Assembly: GCF_003612565.1 (NCBI RefSeq)
Contig: NZ_RAZG01000001.1
Span: forward strand, 62,001 to 126,000
Source of the DNA: Roseburia sp. 1XD42-69
GTDB taxonomy: Bacteria > Bacillota > Clostridia > Lachnospirales > Lachnospiraceae
Length of the DNA stretch: 64,000 nucleotides
Direction: 5' to 3'
The notes beneath the pieces were generated by a model, which searched no databases, was not told the DNA's origin, and saw only the letters and a program-made list of their open reading frames with translations. Positions 1-8,577 of the stretch are shown here, one piece after another. Numbering within the stretch: the first letter of the stretch is position 1; each line of letters begins with the position of its first letter. A program made the translations under genes and the position numbers.

Positions 1-120
1 ATTTTTCATTGCCTTAATAGAATCTATATTGAAAATTTTGTTTATTTCTATTTTTTCTTCACCAGAAAGTCCATATGGTTCACAGTAGCTACACTTTGTT
101 TTTCCTTTCTGATTTTTTAT
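1..120 (-). CDS. partial Cys-pair protein, runs off left edge
   Basis: An open frame of 40 codons continues past base 1. It encodes a basic start followed by a CSYC pair, which could bind zinc. There is no ATG, GTG or TTG before the Cys pair. The only plausible start is an ATA at 118-120 that overlaps the TAA stop of the HNH gene just upstream, in the manner of coupled stop/start overlaps. Function unknown. Confidence 0.4.
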   Translation of the reverse strand, partial: MKNQKGKTKCSYCEPYGLSGEEKIEINKIFNIDSIKAMKN

Positions 121-857
121 ATCAAATAATTTCTATCGTTGTGAATATCAAACTCATATCTCAACAAAGCATCATGTACTTTTTGCGGAATTATACTCTT
201 ATATTCATTCGCTATCTTTACTATTTCTTCTTCCTTTTTCTGCGAATATACTTTGTACGCTTTTTCGATTGTGTCAAACGAACCTAAATCTTTACCAGAA
301 TATCGTGCTGAGTATCCTTTATTAAGTTTATCAATACCATTAGGTAAATTTCTTTGATTTGGTTTATTTACAAAAAGCATATTGATTCTTTGAGGAACTA
401 ACAGACATTTATTTGGCTCATAGATTTTGTTTCCTGGATATAAAATATCTTTATCTAAATGTAACCTCCCTTTTACTTCGTATTTATTATTTTCATACCA
501 TTCTGCAAAATTTTGATAACATAACCATTCTTCACATACTGTACTCTCTTTATAATAAACAGTTGATTCATCACAATAACATCTATATAGCATCGTAACC
601 CATGTATTATAAGCATCCGTATGTCTTTGTGGAGATTTCTTAGTTTTATATTTTCCTTCCCCAATATACCCAATGCCGTTTACTGTAATATCATATGGAT
701 TGCTGACTTGTCCTCTTTTGAAATTTGAATAAGTTGTATTTGTTATATAATGATGTTGGTCTAAAAATTCAACTTGCATATTATCATGTGAATGATATAC
801 AAGAATCATCATATCAGTTCCTTTATTATTCTTACGAATTTCACCAGTTCTATCTAT
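117..857 (-). CDS. HNH endonuclease with AP2-like C-terminus, copy A
   Basis: Phage-type HNH nuclease. The middle part shows the HNH core: a Cys/Trp/Phe patch (CEEW...FAEWY), then HLDKDIL and N...C.LVP..IN. The C-terminal part is an AP2-like DNA-binding segment (LPNGI...GKDLGSFDTIEKA). These proteins usually act as homing-type nucleases or are carried at nicking sites in phage genomes. It is paralogous to the genes at 4453 and 45718. An upstream TTG at 878 is possible. A GGAGG at 866-870 instead points to an ATA codon at 855-857, seven bases downstream, which lines up with the non-AUG starts of both paralogs. Family certain, start uncertain. Confidence 0.8.
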   Translation of the reverse strand: MDRTGEIRKNNKGTDMMILVYHSHDNMQVEFLDQHHYITNTTYSNFKRGQVSNPYDITVNGIGYIGEGKYKTKKSPQRHTDAYNTWVTMLYRCYCDESTVYYKESTVCEEWLCYQNFAEWYENNKYEVKGRLHLDKDILYPGNKIYEPNKCLLVPQRINMLFVNKPNQRNLPNGIDKLNKGYSARYSGKDLGSFDTIEKAYKVYSQKKEEEIVKIANEYKSIIPQKVHDALLRYEFDIHNDRNYLI

Positions 858-878
858 ATTTTCACCTCCATATGCCAA

Positions 879-897
879 GGAAATTAACCTTTCAAGG
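879..897 (-). repeat. intercistronic TTGAAA/TTTCC palindrome
   Basis: On the minus strand this reads CCTTGAAAGGTTAATTTCC. It lies between the stop of the 892 gene and the RBS of HNH copy A. A very similar leader (TTTCATTTCCTTGCC) precedes HNH copy B. It belongs to the family described in the findings. Confidence 0.5.
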
Positions 898-1170
898 CAA
901 CATTTTCTTATAGAAATGATTATCTCTATATACTCTTTTCTTTAAAATTTTAAGAATACTTATCAAATTTTCTAACCCATCAACATTGTCAAAAACAATT
1001 TCTCCAATAGGCACGCCAACATCATTTTCTATTTTTTCTCCTAATCTTCCAACTGTATCTAATTGAGAAAAGATGAGACTGACTTTATCAAGCTCTGGAT
1101 CAACTGTTTGTGTTATAGCAATATCTCCATTTCCTAAATAAATAATTGGAATTTCTTTTTTATTTGACAT
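892..1170 (-). CDS. small conserved phage-type protein
   Basis: 92 aa. Begins MSNKKEIPIIYLGNGDIAITQ and ends in a basic stretch. No domain recognised. The N-terminal beta-rich half (YLGNGDIAIT) and acidic middle suggest a small folded cytosolic protein. Lies three bases downstream of the 1174 gene stop. Confidence 0.7.
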   Translation of the reverse strand: MSNKKEIPIIYLGNGDIAITQTVDPELDKVSLIFSQLDTVGRLGEKIENDVGVPIGEIVFDNVDGLENLISILKILKKRVYRDNHFYKKMLP

Positions 1171-1173
1171 ATT

Positions 1174-1452
1174 TCACTTCTCCAATCCAAACAACATCTT
1201 ACAGTCATTTTCATTATTCTCTATAATATCCATAAGTGTATGGCTACAATAACTGCCATTCAGATAATACTTTTGATAATCATGTTTGATCCTCTCAAAA
1301 GTCCAATCATAATTGTGACAATCTATGTAACACTGTAAACGCTGCCAAGCATATTCTTCAACTATACACCTATCACAATTTTTGTGTTCTTCATTACAGT
1401 AATCACCGATAAGAGGACATACCTTTTCTTTTCTGGTATATTCGTTATCCAT
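1174..1452 (-). CDS. small Cys-rich protein
   Basis: 92 aa from the ATG at 1452, which has an AAGGAAAG site upstream. Longer starts would read back through the preceding gene. Six or more Cys, with CPLIGDYC and HKNCDRC near the N-terminus, suggest a metal-binding fold. The start overlaps the end of the 1445 gene by eight bases, so translation is probably coupled. Confidence 0.7.
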   Translation of the reverse strand: MDNEYTRKEKVCPLIGDYCNEEHKNCDRCIVEEYAWQRLQCYIDCHNYDWTFERIKHDYQKYYLNGSYCSHTLMDIIENNENDCKMLFGLEK

Positions 1453-1693
1453 CTTTTCTTTCCTTGAACTTTTTGACAATTTGAGGAATACATCCGTAAA
1501 ATCCCCAACATGTTTGAACCTTTTCAACTTCTTTAACTTCATAATCGTTAGCAATACCATTAAACTCCAACCATGAAACAATAGATGATATTAAATTTTC
1601 TTCATTCATATTATAACTGCCACCCCCATCAGAACCATGTACAATGGCTTCTACAATTATTCTATTAATTATTTCAATTTCTTTTTCTAACAT
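1445..1693 (-). CDS. hypothetical protein
   Basis: 82 aa, acidic, with a Gly-rich turn (GSDGGGSYN) and a hydrophobic WLEFNGI helix. It has a GGAGG site, and one of the intercistronic palindromes (1705-1724) sits between it and the membrane-protein gene upstream. Function unknown. Confidence 0.7.
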   Translation of the reverse strand: MLEKEIEIINRIIVEAIVHGSDGGGSYNMNEENLISSIVSWLEFNGIANDYEVKEVEKVQTCWGFYGCIPQIVKKFKERKDG

Positions 1694-1704
1694 AATTTTC
1701 CTCC

Positions 1705-1724
1705 CTTGAAACTCTGGTTTTAAG
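1705..1724 (-). repeat. intercistronic palindrome
   Basis: Minus-strand arms CTTAAAACC and GTTTCAAG, just downstream of the 1728 stop and just before the GGAGG of the 1693 start. Confidence 0.5.
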
Positions 1725-1727
1725 TCC

Positions 1728-2474
1728 TTACTCTAACCACTTATTATCCAAATAATAAAACCCAAACACACAGCCGCCGATTAACACAATCCAGAATATC
1801 CAGAATATGATTAATCCTCCACCGGCTTCTAAATACTCGACTGTTTCATTTATATTTTTGTCAATATAAAACTTTGTATTATCCGAAATTGTTTGATTTC
1901 TTAAATCTGTAAAGATTGTTCCTGTGTATTTTGTTCCTATTCCATAATATTTGTACCTGATATGACTTGATTCTTTGATGGTGTCAATATAATTTGTGTT
2001 TGGCAAATCAATCTTATTGCTACCAAAAGTAATTCCACAAAAGGATATTTCTTGGCATTTCTTATCCTCGCTACCTACTCTATCCCAAGTCCAATAAACT
2101 TTTGTACGATAGTGTTTTCCTGACTTTACTCGTTTAGTATGTCTTGTATATTTCTCTTTTACTTTTTCAACATATATGTACTCGCCGCCAATCTCTGGAT
2201 AAGTAACTGTATCAACAGCCACTAAATCGCCATACACAAAGGCATTTCCAACATTCGTGTCCATGCCATACTGAAATAAATCTGTATTATCTATTTTTAC
2301 TGCCTTGTTATAAACCTCATTTGCGTCTAGTTGGTGTTCTGAAATCTTGCTAGAAATCAGAACACCAATTAGTAACATTACAGCCACAATAGAAATACTT
2401 GCTAAAATTTCTCTCTTGGTAATTTCAAAATCACCAAAATCAAATCCATTCTTTCTATAACTGTATCTACTCAT
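1728..2474 (-). CDS. two-TM membrane protein, partner of LemA
   Basis: 248 aa. One hydrophobic helix near residues 25-42 (ILASISIVAVMLLIGVLI), a ~160 aa beta-rich extracytoplasmic-looking middle with a basic TRHTKRVKSGKHYRTK patch, and a second helix near 220-243. It starts two bases after the LemA stop, so the two are one operon. Genes of this type commonly sit beside lemA; I cannot name a function. Confidence 0.75.
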   Translation of the reverse strand: MSRYSYRKNGFDFGDFEITKREILASISIVAVMLLIGVLISSKISEHQLDANEVYNKAVKIDNTDLFQYGMDTNVGNAFVYGDLVAVDTVTYPEIGGEYIYVEKVKEKYTRHTKRVKSGKHYRTKVYWTWDRVGSEDKKCQEISFCGITFGSNKIDLPNTNYIDTIKESSHIRYKYYGIGTKYTGTIFTDLRNQTISDNTKFYIDKNINETVEYLEAGGGLIIFWIFWIVLIGGCVFGFYYLDNKWLE

Positions 2475-2476
2475 AT

Positions 2477-3028
2477 TTATTCTCCAAACAAATTCTGAGG
2501 TGCTGTCTCAGGTGCGTCATAATCCAAATATGTATAATCCTGCGCTTCATAACCAAGCATATTTAAAAATATTCTTGTTGGAAACTTGCGAACATATCTG
2601 CTGTACTCTTTTACCTGTTTATTATAATTACTTCTATATTCCGCAATCAGATTTTCAGTCATTACCAATTCATTCATAAGCTGCTTATAGTTTTCATTTG
2701 ACTTCAGCTCTGGATATGCTTCTGAAACTGCTGTAATGGCTGTTGTCACATTTTCAATATCACCTGCTGATCCACGCCCCTCAGCGATAGCTGTGAGAGT
2801 TTCAAATTCATGTTTGTCATATTGCTTCACGCAATCAGCAAGGTTATACACCAAATCTACTCTTCTTTTCTCCTGAACTTTAATATCTGATTGTGCTGTG
2901 TTTACCTGTTCTTCCAAAGCAAACGCTCTATTCTGAGAACTCTGTACACCAAATACACAAAGTAGGATAACAGCTACAATACCTACTCCAATGATTAACG
3001 GTAACTTCCAATTTGTTTTCTTGTTCAT
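2477..3028 (-). CDS. LemA family protein
   Basis: 183 aa. N-terminal membrane anchor (residues 8-27), then long amphipathic helices with the family pattern RRVDLVYNLADCVKQYDKHE and later NYKQLMNELVMTENLIAEYRSNYN...FPTRIF. LemA proteins are membrane-anchored helical bundles of poorly known role. First gene of a two-gene minus-strand operon; AAGGAGAAAG RBS. Confidence 0.85.
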   Translation of the reverse strand: MNKKTNWKLPLIIGVGIVAVILLCVFGVQSSQNRAFALEEQVNTAQSDIKVQEKRRVDLVYNLADCVKQYDKHEFETLTAIAEGRGSAGDIENVTTAITAVSEAYPELKSNENYKQLMNELVMTENLIAEYRSNYNKQVKEYSRYVRKFPTRIFLNMLGYEAQDYTYLDYDAPETAPQNLFGE

Positions 3029-3109
3029 AATTTTCTTTCTCCTTTTAATTTTATTTTTTATCTGATTGAGTAATCAGAATTTTATTGATTTCTTAACGGC
3101 AAAATATTA

Positions 3110-3138
3110 TTGACAAACATTTCCATTTTTGTTACAAT
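3110..3138 (+). promoter_or_regulatory. sigma-70 promoter for small membrane peptide
   Basis: TTGACA (3110-3115), 17 bases, TACAAT (3133-3138). It points to the plus-strand 52 aa gene at 3227 and leaves a leader of about 80 bases. Confidence 0.75.
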
Positions 3139-3226
3139 ATTTTCAAATAAACGATAGATTAAGACTTAAGACTATTAACGTACAAAAGATAAACATACAT
3201 CGCCAAAATGAAAGGGGTACAGCCGT

Positions 3227-3385
3227 ATGATTTATTTTTGTGTAACTTTAATAGTTTTTTTATTTTTCCTTTGCTTTGTAATTTACAAAAAGAAAAACGA
3301 TAATCTTGATCTTAACCTGAAAATTAATTTTCTACATATTTTACAGATTGAATTGGGTTGTAAATCTTCCAAAAAGAAAAAGTAA
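3227..3385 (+). CDS. small single-TM protein with basic tail
   Basis: 52 aa on the plus strand, against the direction of all neighbours. Residues 2-21 form a hydrophobic helix (IYFCVTLIVFLFFLCFVIY). A short LNLKINF segment and a C-terminal SSKKKK tail follow. RBS GAAAGGGG eight bases before the ATG and a near-consensus promoter. The gene at 16357 has the same layout. The architecture resembles type I toxins or small phage membrane effectors, but that is inference. Confidence 0.7.
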   Translation: MIYFCVTLIVFLFFLCFVIYKKKNDNLDLNLKINFLHILQIELGCKSSKKKK

Positions 3386-3394
3386 TAACGTGCC

Positions 3395-3413
3395 AATGAA
3401 AGCAAAATTTCAA
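3395..3413 (-). repeat. intercistronic palindrome with embedded stop
   Basis: Minus strand TTGAAATTTTGCTTTCATT. The TGA stop of the 3410 gene is part of the left arm. Confidence 0.5.
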
Positions 3414-3805
3414 CAAATCGTCCTTAAATAATTTTGATAATCTTCCTTTGTATATTCATATTTATTTGCTATGTTTACACATTTTTCTGTTTTCCAAGGT
3501 TCACATCCTTCATCTTCTAATGTAGAAAACCAATATCCAATTAAATCTTTAATATCACTATACATCTCATTAATTCTATTCTTTATACTTTCTGCTTCAT
3601 GAAAACTAAATTTTCTAACAGCAACTAATGAATTTAAATAATCCCATGCTACTTGAAAATCATCCCTGCTTTCTTTATAAAAATAACACTCACCATACTT
3701 ATCTGTAGCCGATTCTGCTGGAATATCAAAATTAGTATGATTATCACTATCTATATGATGATGTCCACAATCGCCTGTATAATTTTTACATGTTTTACAA
3801 TTCAT
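3410..3805 (-). CDS. small Cys/His protein
   Basis: 131 aa from the ATG at 3805, placed by a GGAGG four bases upstream. N-terminus MNCKTCKNYTGDCGHHH looks like a small zinc knuckle, followed by an acidic helical domain. A longer start at 3850 would overlap the broken gene upstream. Function unknown. Confidence 0.7.
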   Translation of the reverse strand: MNCKTCKNYTGDCGHHHIDSDNHTNFDIPAESATDKYGECYFYKESRDDFQVAWDYLNSLVAVRKFSFHEAESIKNRINEMYSDIKDLIGYWFSTLEDEGCEPWKTEKCVNIANKYEYTKEDYQNYLRTIC

Positions 3806-3846
3806 AAATCCTCCAATTTTCCCAATGAAAGAGTTGTTTTCTGGCA

Positions 3847-4082
3847 TCAATCTAACACTGGTTTACATGTATCTGACCATCTTTTATCTTTATGTTTTTC
3901 TATGAATTTTTCACACTCATCCCAATCTTTATGTAACGAAAAAAGTATTTTCCACAATATTTACATTTTAATTCTATTTCTAAAAAACGGATATCATTAT
4001 CGTTATATCCGTGAGTCCAATGCCAGCAAACCACCTCACTATTTTTATGTCTGCAAAACAAATCCATAATCCTTTTAATCAT
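3847..4082 (-). pseudogene. small zinc-ribbon protein, frameshifted
   Basis: The ATG at 4082 overlaps the TGA of the DUF488 gene (ATGA). The frame runs MIKRIMDLFCRHKNSEVVCW... with CKYCGKYFFRY and then stops at 3900. Moving one base back at about 3931-3937 gives an uninterrupted continuation (HKDWDECEKFIEKHKDKRW...CKPVLD) to a stop at 3847, adding natural-looking sequence. This indicates a one-base deletion, recoding or a sequencing error. Confidence 0.6.
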
Positions 4083-4456
4083 TTTCTTCTCCATTCCTCA
4101 CACTGAAATCCGTTCTGATTTAACCACTCAGCTACCAAATATCTGTGACAAAAATCTGATGGTTTCTCATAACAAATCAGTGCAATGTCTTTGCCATTTA
4201 CATTCGGAACTAAATAATTTAATTCCTTAATTACAGTGGCAGCATCTAAAACATCCAGAACCTCAACTTTAAAACGCTCTATATAATAGTCATTATCATG
4301 ATTCTTTTTCCATTCCATGAAGAATCCATACTTTGGAGCCAACTTTTTATACTGTAATCCCTTATACCAGTCAGGTGCTTTACCACAGATTGAGATTGGT
4401 ATAATGTTATGATTTTCTAACTCTTTTAGCTTTGCAAAATAACTCGTGTATATCAT
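4079..4456 (-). CDS. DUF488 family protein
   Basis: 125 aa. Carries the family signature ALICYEKPSDFCHRYLVAEWL near the C-terminus (residues ~95-115) and the tail NQNGFQCEEW. DUF488 proteins are common in bacteria and phages; their biochemical role is not settled. Start and stop overlap neighbouring genes by four bases each, so it is translated in a coupled operon. Confidence 0.85.
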   Translation of the reverse strand: MIYTSYFAKLKELENHNIIPISICGKAPDWYKGLQYKKLAPKYGFFMEWKKNHDNDYYIERFKVEVLDVLDAATVIKELNYLVPNVNGKDIALICYEKPSDFCHRYLVAEWLNQNGFQCEEWRRK

Positions 4457-5223
4457 TTACTATTCATTTCATCCCCCACATAATTTTTATCATGAACAAT
4501 AGATACTTCATATTTCAACAGTGCTTGATACACTTCGTCTGGAATAATCTCTTTGTACTCATTTGCAATATTTATAATATCTTTTTTCTTTTTACTGGCG
4601 TATACGGAATATGCTTCCTCAACAGAGTTATATACTCCTAATTCCATTTGATTATACTTTGCCAAATATCCACAAGAATTTTTTCTAATTCCATTTGGAA
4701 GACCACGTTTATTTGGTTTATTTAAGAAAAGCATATTAATTCGTTGTGGAACTAATAAACATTTTTCTGGTGCATAAACAGTATTCCCAGGACATTTTAT
4801 ATCTTTGTCTAAGTGTAGTCTCCCATCACATTCATATTCTCTTTCCTTATACCAATCTGCAAATAGCTGATAATTTAACCATTCATTACATACAGTACAT
4901 TTATCATAATATGAAGGATGAAGTTCCTGATTTTTGTCGTAGTAACACCTTTCGATCATGTGCATCCAACATAAATAAACTCTTGAAAATTTACCATTAT
5001 GTTTAACTTTCCACTTACCATCACCAATATAACCAATACCAAATACAGATCTATCATATGGATTTTTAATAGTACCTTTTACAAAATTTGAATATGCACT
5101 ATGCCTTTTCACATAATGAAAATCATCTAAAAATTCCACATCCATGTCATTTCGTTTACGATAAGCGATAATTTTCATTTTTGTTCCCTGGTTATTGATT
5201 CTTATTTCTCCTAATCTATCCGT
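4453..5223 (-). CDS. HNH endonuclease with AP2-like C-terminus, copy B
   Basis: Same architecture as copy A: CNEWLNYQLFADWY, HLDKDI, CLLVPQRINMLF, then LPNGIRKN and an AP2-like tail. An ATG at 5265 overlaps the upstream TGA and could serve as start. However, it lies inside the intercistronic palindrome, and the GAGG site at 5231-5234 points to an ACG codon at 5221-5223, seven bases on, aligned with the ATA of copy A and TTG of copy C. The homology between copies begins at this point (DRLGEIR versus DRTGEIR). Confidence 0.8.
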   Translation of the reverse strand, partial: TDRLGEIRINNQGTKMKIIAYRKRNDMDVEFLDDFHYVKRHSAYSNFVKGTIKNPYDRSVFGIGYIGDGKWKVKHNGKFSRVYLCWMHMIERCYYDKNQELHPSYYDKCTVCNEWLNYQLFADWYKEREYECDGRLHLDKDIKCPGNTVYAPEKCLLVPQRINMLFLNKPNKRGLPNGIRKNSCGYLAKYNQMELGVYNSVEEAYSVYASKKKKDIINIANEYKEIIPDEVYQALLKYEVSIVHDKNYVGDEMNSK

Positions 5224-5250
5224 TTTATCACCTCTTTCTAAATGGCAAGG

Positions 5251-5266
5251 AAATGAAAAATTCATT
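5251..5266 (-). repeat. intercistronic palindrome
   Basis: Minus strand AATGAATTTTTCATTT, directly over the TGA stop of the 5262 gene and upstream of the HNH copy B RBS. Confidence 0.45.
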
Positions 5267-5708
5267 CGTACTTATTCTTAAATCCTGATGAATACTCTGC
5301 TTCATCATCTTGATATACTGTGATTTCTCTATCACTCATTCCTACATACTCAAGTTCATACTTTTTAATATAAGCATCCATTGACTTAGGTTTCATCTCA
5401 CCCCAAGAAGGATATGGAAATGTTGTTTTATCTCTAAAATCCATTCGCCCATATTCTCTTGGATCATAATCATAACCTTTTCTTCTACATACGAATTTGT
5501 CAAACTCAATACCATTCGCTCTATGCCAGTCAATAATCGAATATGTATTGAACTCATAAGAATTTTCAGCCATACGATTATAACTAACATAATCGATTAT
5601 AATGTCTGCCCAGGGGTATTTCTTACTTCTGAAGATCATTCCTGTTTTATATTTCTCTTTGTATTTTTTTATTACAATGCTAACCTTTTTGTCTGTATAA
5701 AATATCAT
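5262..5708 (-). CDS. hypothetical protein
   Basis: 148 aa, aromatic-rich and charged (KKYPWADIIIDYVSYN, CRRKGYDYDPREYGRMD). No known domain recognised. Its start lies inside the 3' end of the 5680 gene (29-base overlap). Confidence 0.65.
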   Translation of the reverse strand: MIFYTDKKVSIVIKKYKEKYKTGMIFRSKKYPWADIIIDYVSYNRMAENSYEFNTYSIIDWHRANGIEFDKFVCRRKGYDYDPREYGRMDFRDKTTFPYPSWGEMKPKSMDAYIKKYELEYVGMSDREITVYQDDEAEYSSGFKNKYE

Positions 5709-6003
5709 TCATATTAATTCCAACAGATTTTTTACTCCACTTTTTACAATCAATATGAGTCCTGATAAATACGTTAGCCCTACTTTCAATATCTAAAATA
5801 TCTTTTACTGCTTTCATACACTCTTCTTTGTACATACACACGTCTTCTTTATCACAGTTCTCACAAATTTTTTCACCAGTGTTTTTAATATTTGGCATTG
5901 GAATATTGCAGTTTGTTTGTGGTAATTTACTATTACTTTCATAAGTTCTTGATACTTTCTGCATATCATACTCAGATGCAACACCGTTAATAATACTACT
6001 CAT
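5680..6003 (-). CDS. small Cys-rich protein
   Basis: 107 aa from ATG 6003, preceded by GGAGAAA. The middle contains CENCDKEDVCMYKEEC, a likely metal-binding cluster. The C-terminus (THIDCKKW) is shared in type with other small phage proteins of clostridial elements. Function unknown. Confidence 0.7.
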   Translation of the reverse strand: MSSIINGVASEYDMQKVSRTYESNSKLPQTNCNIPMPNIKNTGEKICENCDKEDVCMYKEECMKAVKDILDIESRANVFIRTHIDCKKWSKKSVGINMNDILYRQKG

Positions 6004-6014
6004 TCTATTTCTCC

Positions 6015-6788
6015 TCACAAAACAATATTGTTCCATTTCTTGTTCTTTTCATATTTCCACTGAATATTTCCAAAACTGATTCTCGTTTCAATTTCTTCTA
6101 CATTTTTCATAGAAAGTAACCATTCACGATACGCATTCACTTCCTCATCTGTAGCATCCTGAAATACTTTCCAATGATTAAGAGTTTTGTCAATCTCCTC
6201 TACTGCCCATTCATAATCAGACAATGTAGCTTGTCTTCTAAATTCTGCAAGATACTCTTCTACTTCAGCCTTTGCCTCTTGATATGTAAAATACACTTTA
6301 TCTGGCCTGATGCTCACATGAGTTATATGATGTTGCCACATAGGGTATTTCTTAATGATGCGAAATCCTTCTTTGGTAATATCAGTTTCAATATTTCCAT
6401 GAAAAATCTTATTGGATTTAACAAGCAAACCTGATTCATATGCTTTCTTAATTGACTCTGGATCATCTATTCGCACACATAATTCTTTAAATAATTTTTC
6501 ATCTTCAGAATCAGTTTTCCATTCCAAATCAAACAATTTTGTATTATGTGTCCAGCCTTTAGGAAGTTTTCTATATTTTTGGTTATCCTTAAATTCATCA
6601 ATTGGAACTCCATTTATATATCTTGTTTCTTTTGGTTCCAATAGATCTATACATACAGCATCAGAAAATTGTTCGTCTACTCTGCCATATTGAACACTAT
6701 ATTCATTTCTACTTTTATTACACCAATAAACAATATCTCCATGTTTAAATCTTTTTCCAAAACCTTTTTTGATATTTATCACCACCAT
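6015..6788 (-). CDS. phage-type protein with N-terminal SH3-like segment
   Basis: 257 aa. Residues 10-35 (GKRFKHGDIVYWCNKSRNEYSVQYG) resemble the KFKHGDRVYHKNL start of the 35952 gene, suggesting a small beta-barrel that recurs in this element. A TYQEAKAEVEEYL segment and a helical C-terminus follow. No enzyme motif seen. Confidence 0.7.
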   Translation of the reverse strand: MVVINIKKGFGKRFKHGDIVYWCNKSRNEYSVQYGRVDEQFSDAVCIDLLEPKETRYINGVPIDEFKDNQKYRKLPKGWTHNTKLFDLEWKTDSEDEKLFKELCVRIDDPESIKKAYESGLLVKSNKIFHGNIETDITKEGFRIIKKYPMWQHHITHVSIRPDKVYFTYQEAKAEVEEYLAEFRRQATLSDYEWAVEEIDKTLNHWKVFQDATDEEVNAYREWLLSMKNVEEIETRISFGNIQWKYEKNKKWNNIVL

Positions 6789-6923
6789 TCCTTTTTTTAG
6801 TGTAATTCTCCCCTCGTTATATACAAGGAAGTATCTACACTACTGCTTGTCATAAACATCATTCCTATCATCTATAGGAAATCGTTAGAATTGTTAAGGT
6901 GATTATCTGCCGAATGGAAGAAA

Positions 6924-7514
6924 TCAATTATGAGCTGGTAAATCTATTAAATCTTTATTATTTAATATCCAAATCGCTCTTCTCATATGTTTTCTCTTTA
7001 ATCCTCTATTTTTAAACCAAGGACACATAATCAGTTTTCCTTTTTTCACCGATGACGTTTGTACTAAGTGTGTGTCTTTAAAACACTCTAAATCAAAGCA
7101 CTCATCATCAAGAATTACAAAGTTATCTACTTCGTTTTGGTGTTTTGATAGCCAAGATAATATTTCTTTATCACGCCTACCATCGGATGATTTTGGTGTA
7201 ATATCAATAACTTCAATATTGTATTTATTTAGCAAATCTGTTAGCAACTTCTGATCATCTGTTTTCTCTTCATATGGTACATTCCAAAATCCACCACGCC
7301 AACTACTTGACATTACAACTTTTGAATCTGTTGCAGCCACAATCTTAGATAAGTACTTAATCTTTTCTTTATGAATGGTAAATGAATTTCTTATATGTTT
7401 TCTATACCAATCTTGTATGTGCAACAAACAAGACACATTCCAGCCTAATAAAGACCAAAAATCATACCCATTTAATACACCATCAACATCAAGAAATATA
7501 ATTTTTTGTTTTAT
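6924..7514 (-). CDS. HAD-family phosphatase, RNA-repair (SAK) type
   Basis: 196 aa. HAD motif I is IIFLDVDGVLN at residues 5-15, motif II VVMSSSWRGG near 70, and motif III/IV NFVILDDE near 150. This pattern is seen in HAD domains associated with 'Swiss Army Knife' RNA repair proteins. An ATG frame opens only after motif I is lost. The full frame begins with ATA at 7512-7514, eight bases after GGAGG, giving KQKIIFLDVDG. So either an ATA start is used or an ATG has mutated. Likely removes phosphate from nucleic-acid ends or nucleotides. Confidence 0.75.
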   Translation of the reverse strand: MKQKIIFLDVDGVLNGYDFWSLLGWNVSCLLHIQDWYRKHIRNSFTIHKEKIKYLSKIVAATDSKVVMSSSWRGGFWNVPYEEKTDDQKLLTDLLNKYNIEVIDITPKSSDGRRDKEILSWLSKHQNEVDNFVILDDECFDLECFKDTHLVQTSSVKKGKLIMCPWFKNRGLKRKHMRRAIWILNNKDLIDLPAHN

Positions 7515-7560
7515 AAATCACACCTCCTACCATGAAACCGATGATTTAAGTCTATATGTA

Positions 7561-8442
7561 CTATTCCTCTTTTGCAAAATTCAACATTTCATCTTTTGCT
7601 CTCTGGTAGAAATTACGGTCAATTTCAAAACCATAAGCACTTCTACCAAGTTCATAAGCAGCTCTTAATGTAGTTCCACTTCCGCAACACGGATCAATAA
7701 CTACATCACCAGGATCAGTAAATATTTCAATCAATCGTTTCAGAACTGCTACTGGCTTCTGAGCTGGATGAATCTTAGGTATCTCTTTCCCCTTATCTTT
7801 TTCCCACATCATATATGTACTGTTGTTATAATAAGTTCTTCCCCATTCATCTTCATTCCCACCATCAAACCAATTAAAAATCATATGTCCTGTACCTGGA
7901 ATATTCTTGCCATTCTCGTCAATTTGAAGTCCATTTCTGAATTTAGGCAATTTATCTCTGTATAACAGAAGTGCATACTCAGCGGCTCCTACAACACGCA
8001 TATTCGCTTTAAGCACCTGTGGACTATAATTCTTACAAAAGATCAGCGGAATGTAATGAACAAATTCATGCTTCTCTGCTGCTTTGATGAGTGTCTGAAT
8101 CTGTTCAAATGAGCAAAATACAATCATACAAGGTGAATTACTGCTCCGACCTCTTGGAACGGGTCTAGTATCATCCTTTTTCAGCATCTTGGAACAAAAA
8201 TGAAAATACTCATATAGATTAAAATTGAAATCAGAGTTGAACGCTGCTTTACCAGCTAATTTGCTTTCACCTTTTTTATTGTCTCCTCCGTTGTACCACA
8301 TCGGATTTGAACCGTAAAAATTATTTCCTACATTATATGGAACATCTGCAATAATTAACTGAGCAGGTGGAATTGCATACTTCTTATAATTTTGCATAGA
8401 GTCCCTATATAATTCACATTTGATTTTCTTTTGATATTCCAT
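7561..8442 (-). CDS. site-specific DNA methyltransferase
   Basis: 293 aa. The amino-methylating catalytic motif appears as ADVPYNVGNNF near residue 33 (a DPPY variant). The SAM-binding motif DPCCGSGTTLRAAYELG lies near the C-terminus, after HPAQKPVAVLKRLI. This order is the beta class of N6-adenine/N4-cytosine enzymes. No cognate restriction gene is adjacent, so it probably protects phage DNA or is regulatory. Confidence 0.88.
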   Translation of the reverse strand: MEYQKKIKCELYRDSMQNYKKYAIPPAQLIIADVPYNVGNNFYGSNPMWYNGGDNKKGESKLAGKAAFNSDFNFNLYEYFHFCSKMLKKDDTRPVPRGRSSNSPCMIVFCSFEQIQTLIKAAEKHEFVHYIPLIFCKNYSPQVLKANMRVVGAAEYALLLYRDKLPKFRNGLQIDENGKNIPGTGHMIFNWFDGGNEDEWGRTYYNNSTYMMWEKDKGKEIPKIHPAQKPVAVLKRLIEIFTDPGDVVIDPCCGSGTTLRAAYELGRSAYGFEIDRNFYQRAKDEMLNFAKEE

Positions 8443-8455
8443 TCTTATTTAGGAG

Positions 8456-8469
8456 TAAATCCGGATTTA
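8456..8469. promoter_or_regulatory. 14-bp perfect palindrome
   Basis: TAAATCCGGATTTA in the leader of the methyltransferase, 14 bases before its ATG. Could be an operator or the methylase's own target, but nothing else supports either. Confidence 0.35.
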
Positions 8470-8577
8470 TTCTGCGCAGAAACCTCATTTCCTCCTAATC
8501 TTTTTCTTTATTTGCTTTGCATTTGCTTATTTGTTACTTCTACTTCTCAACTATCAATGAATCGAAATTTTTATTGC

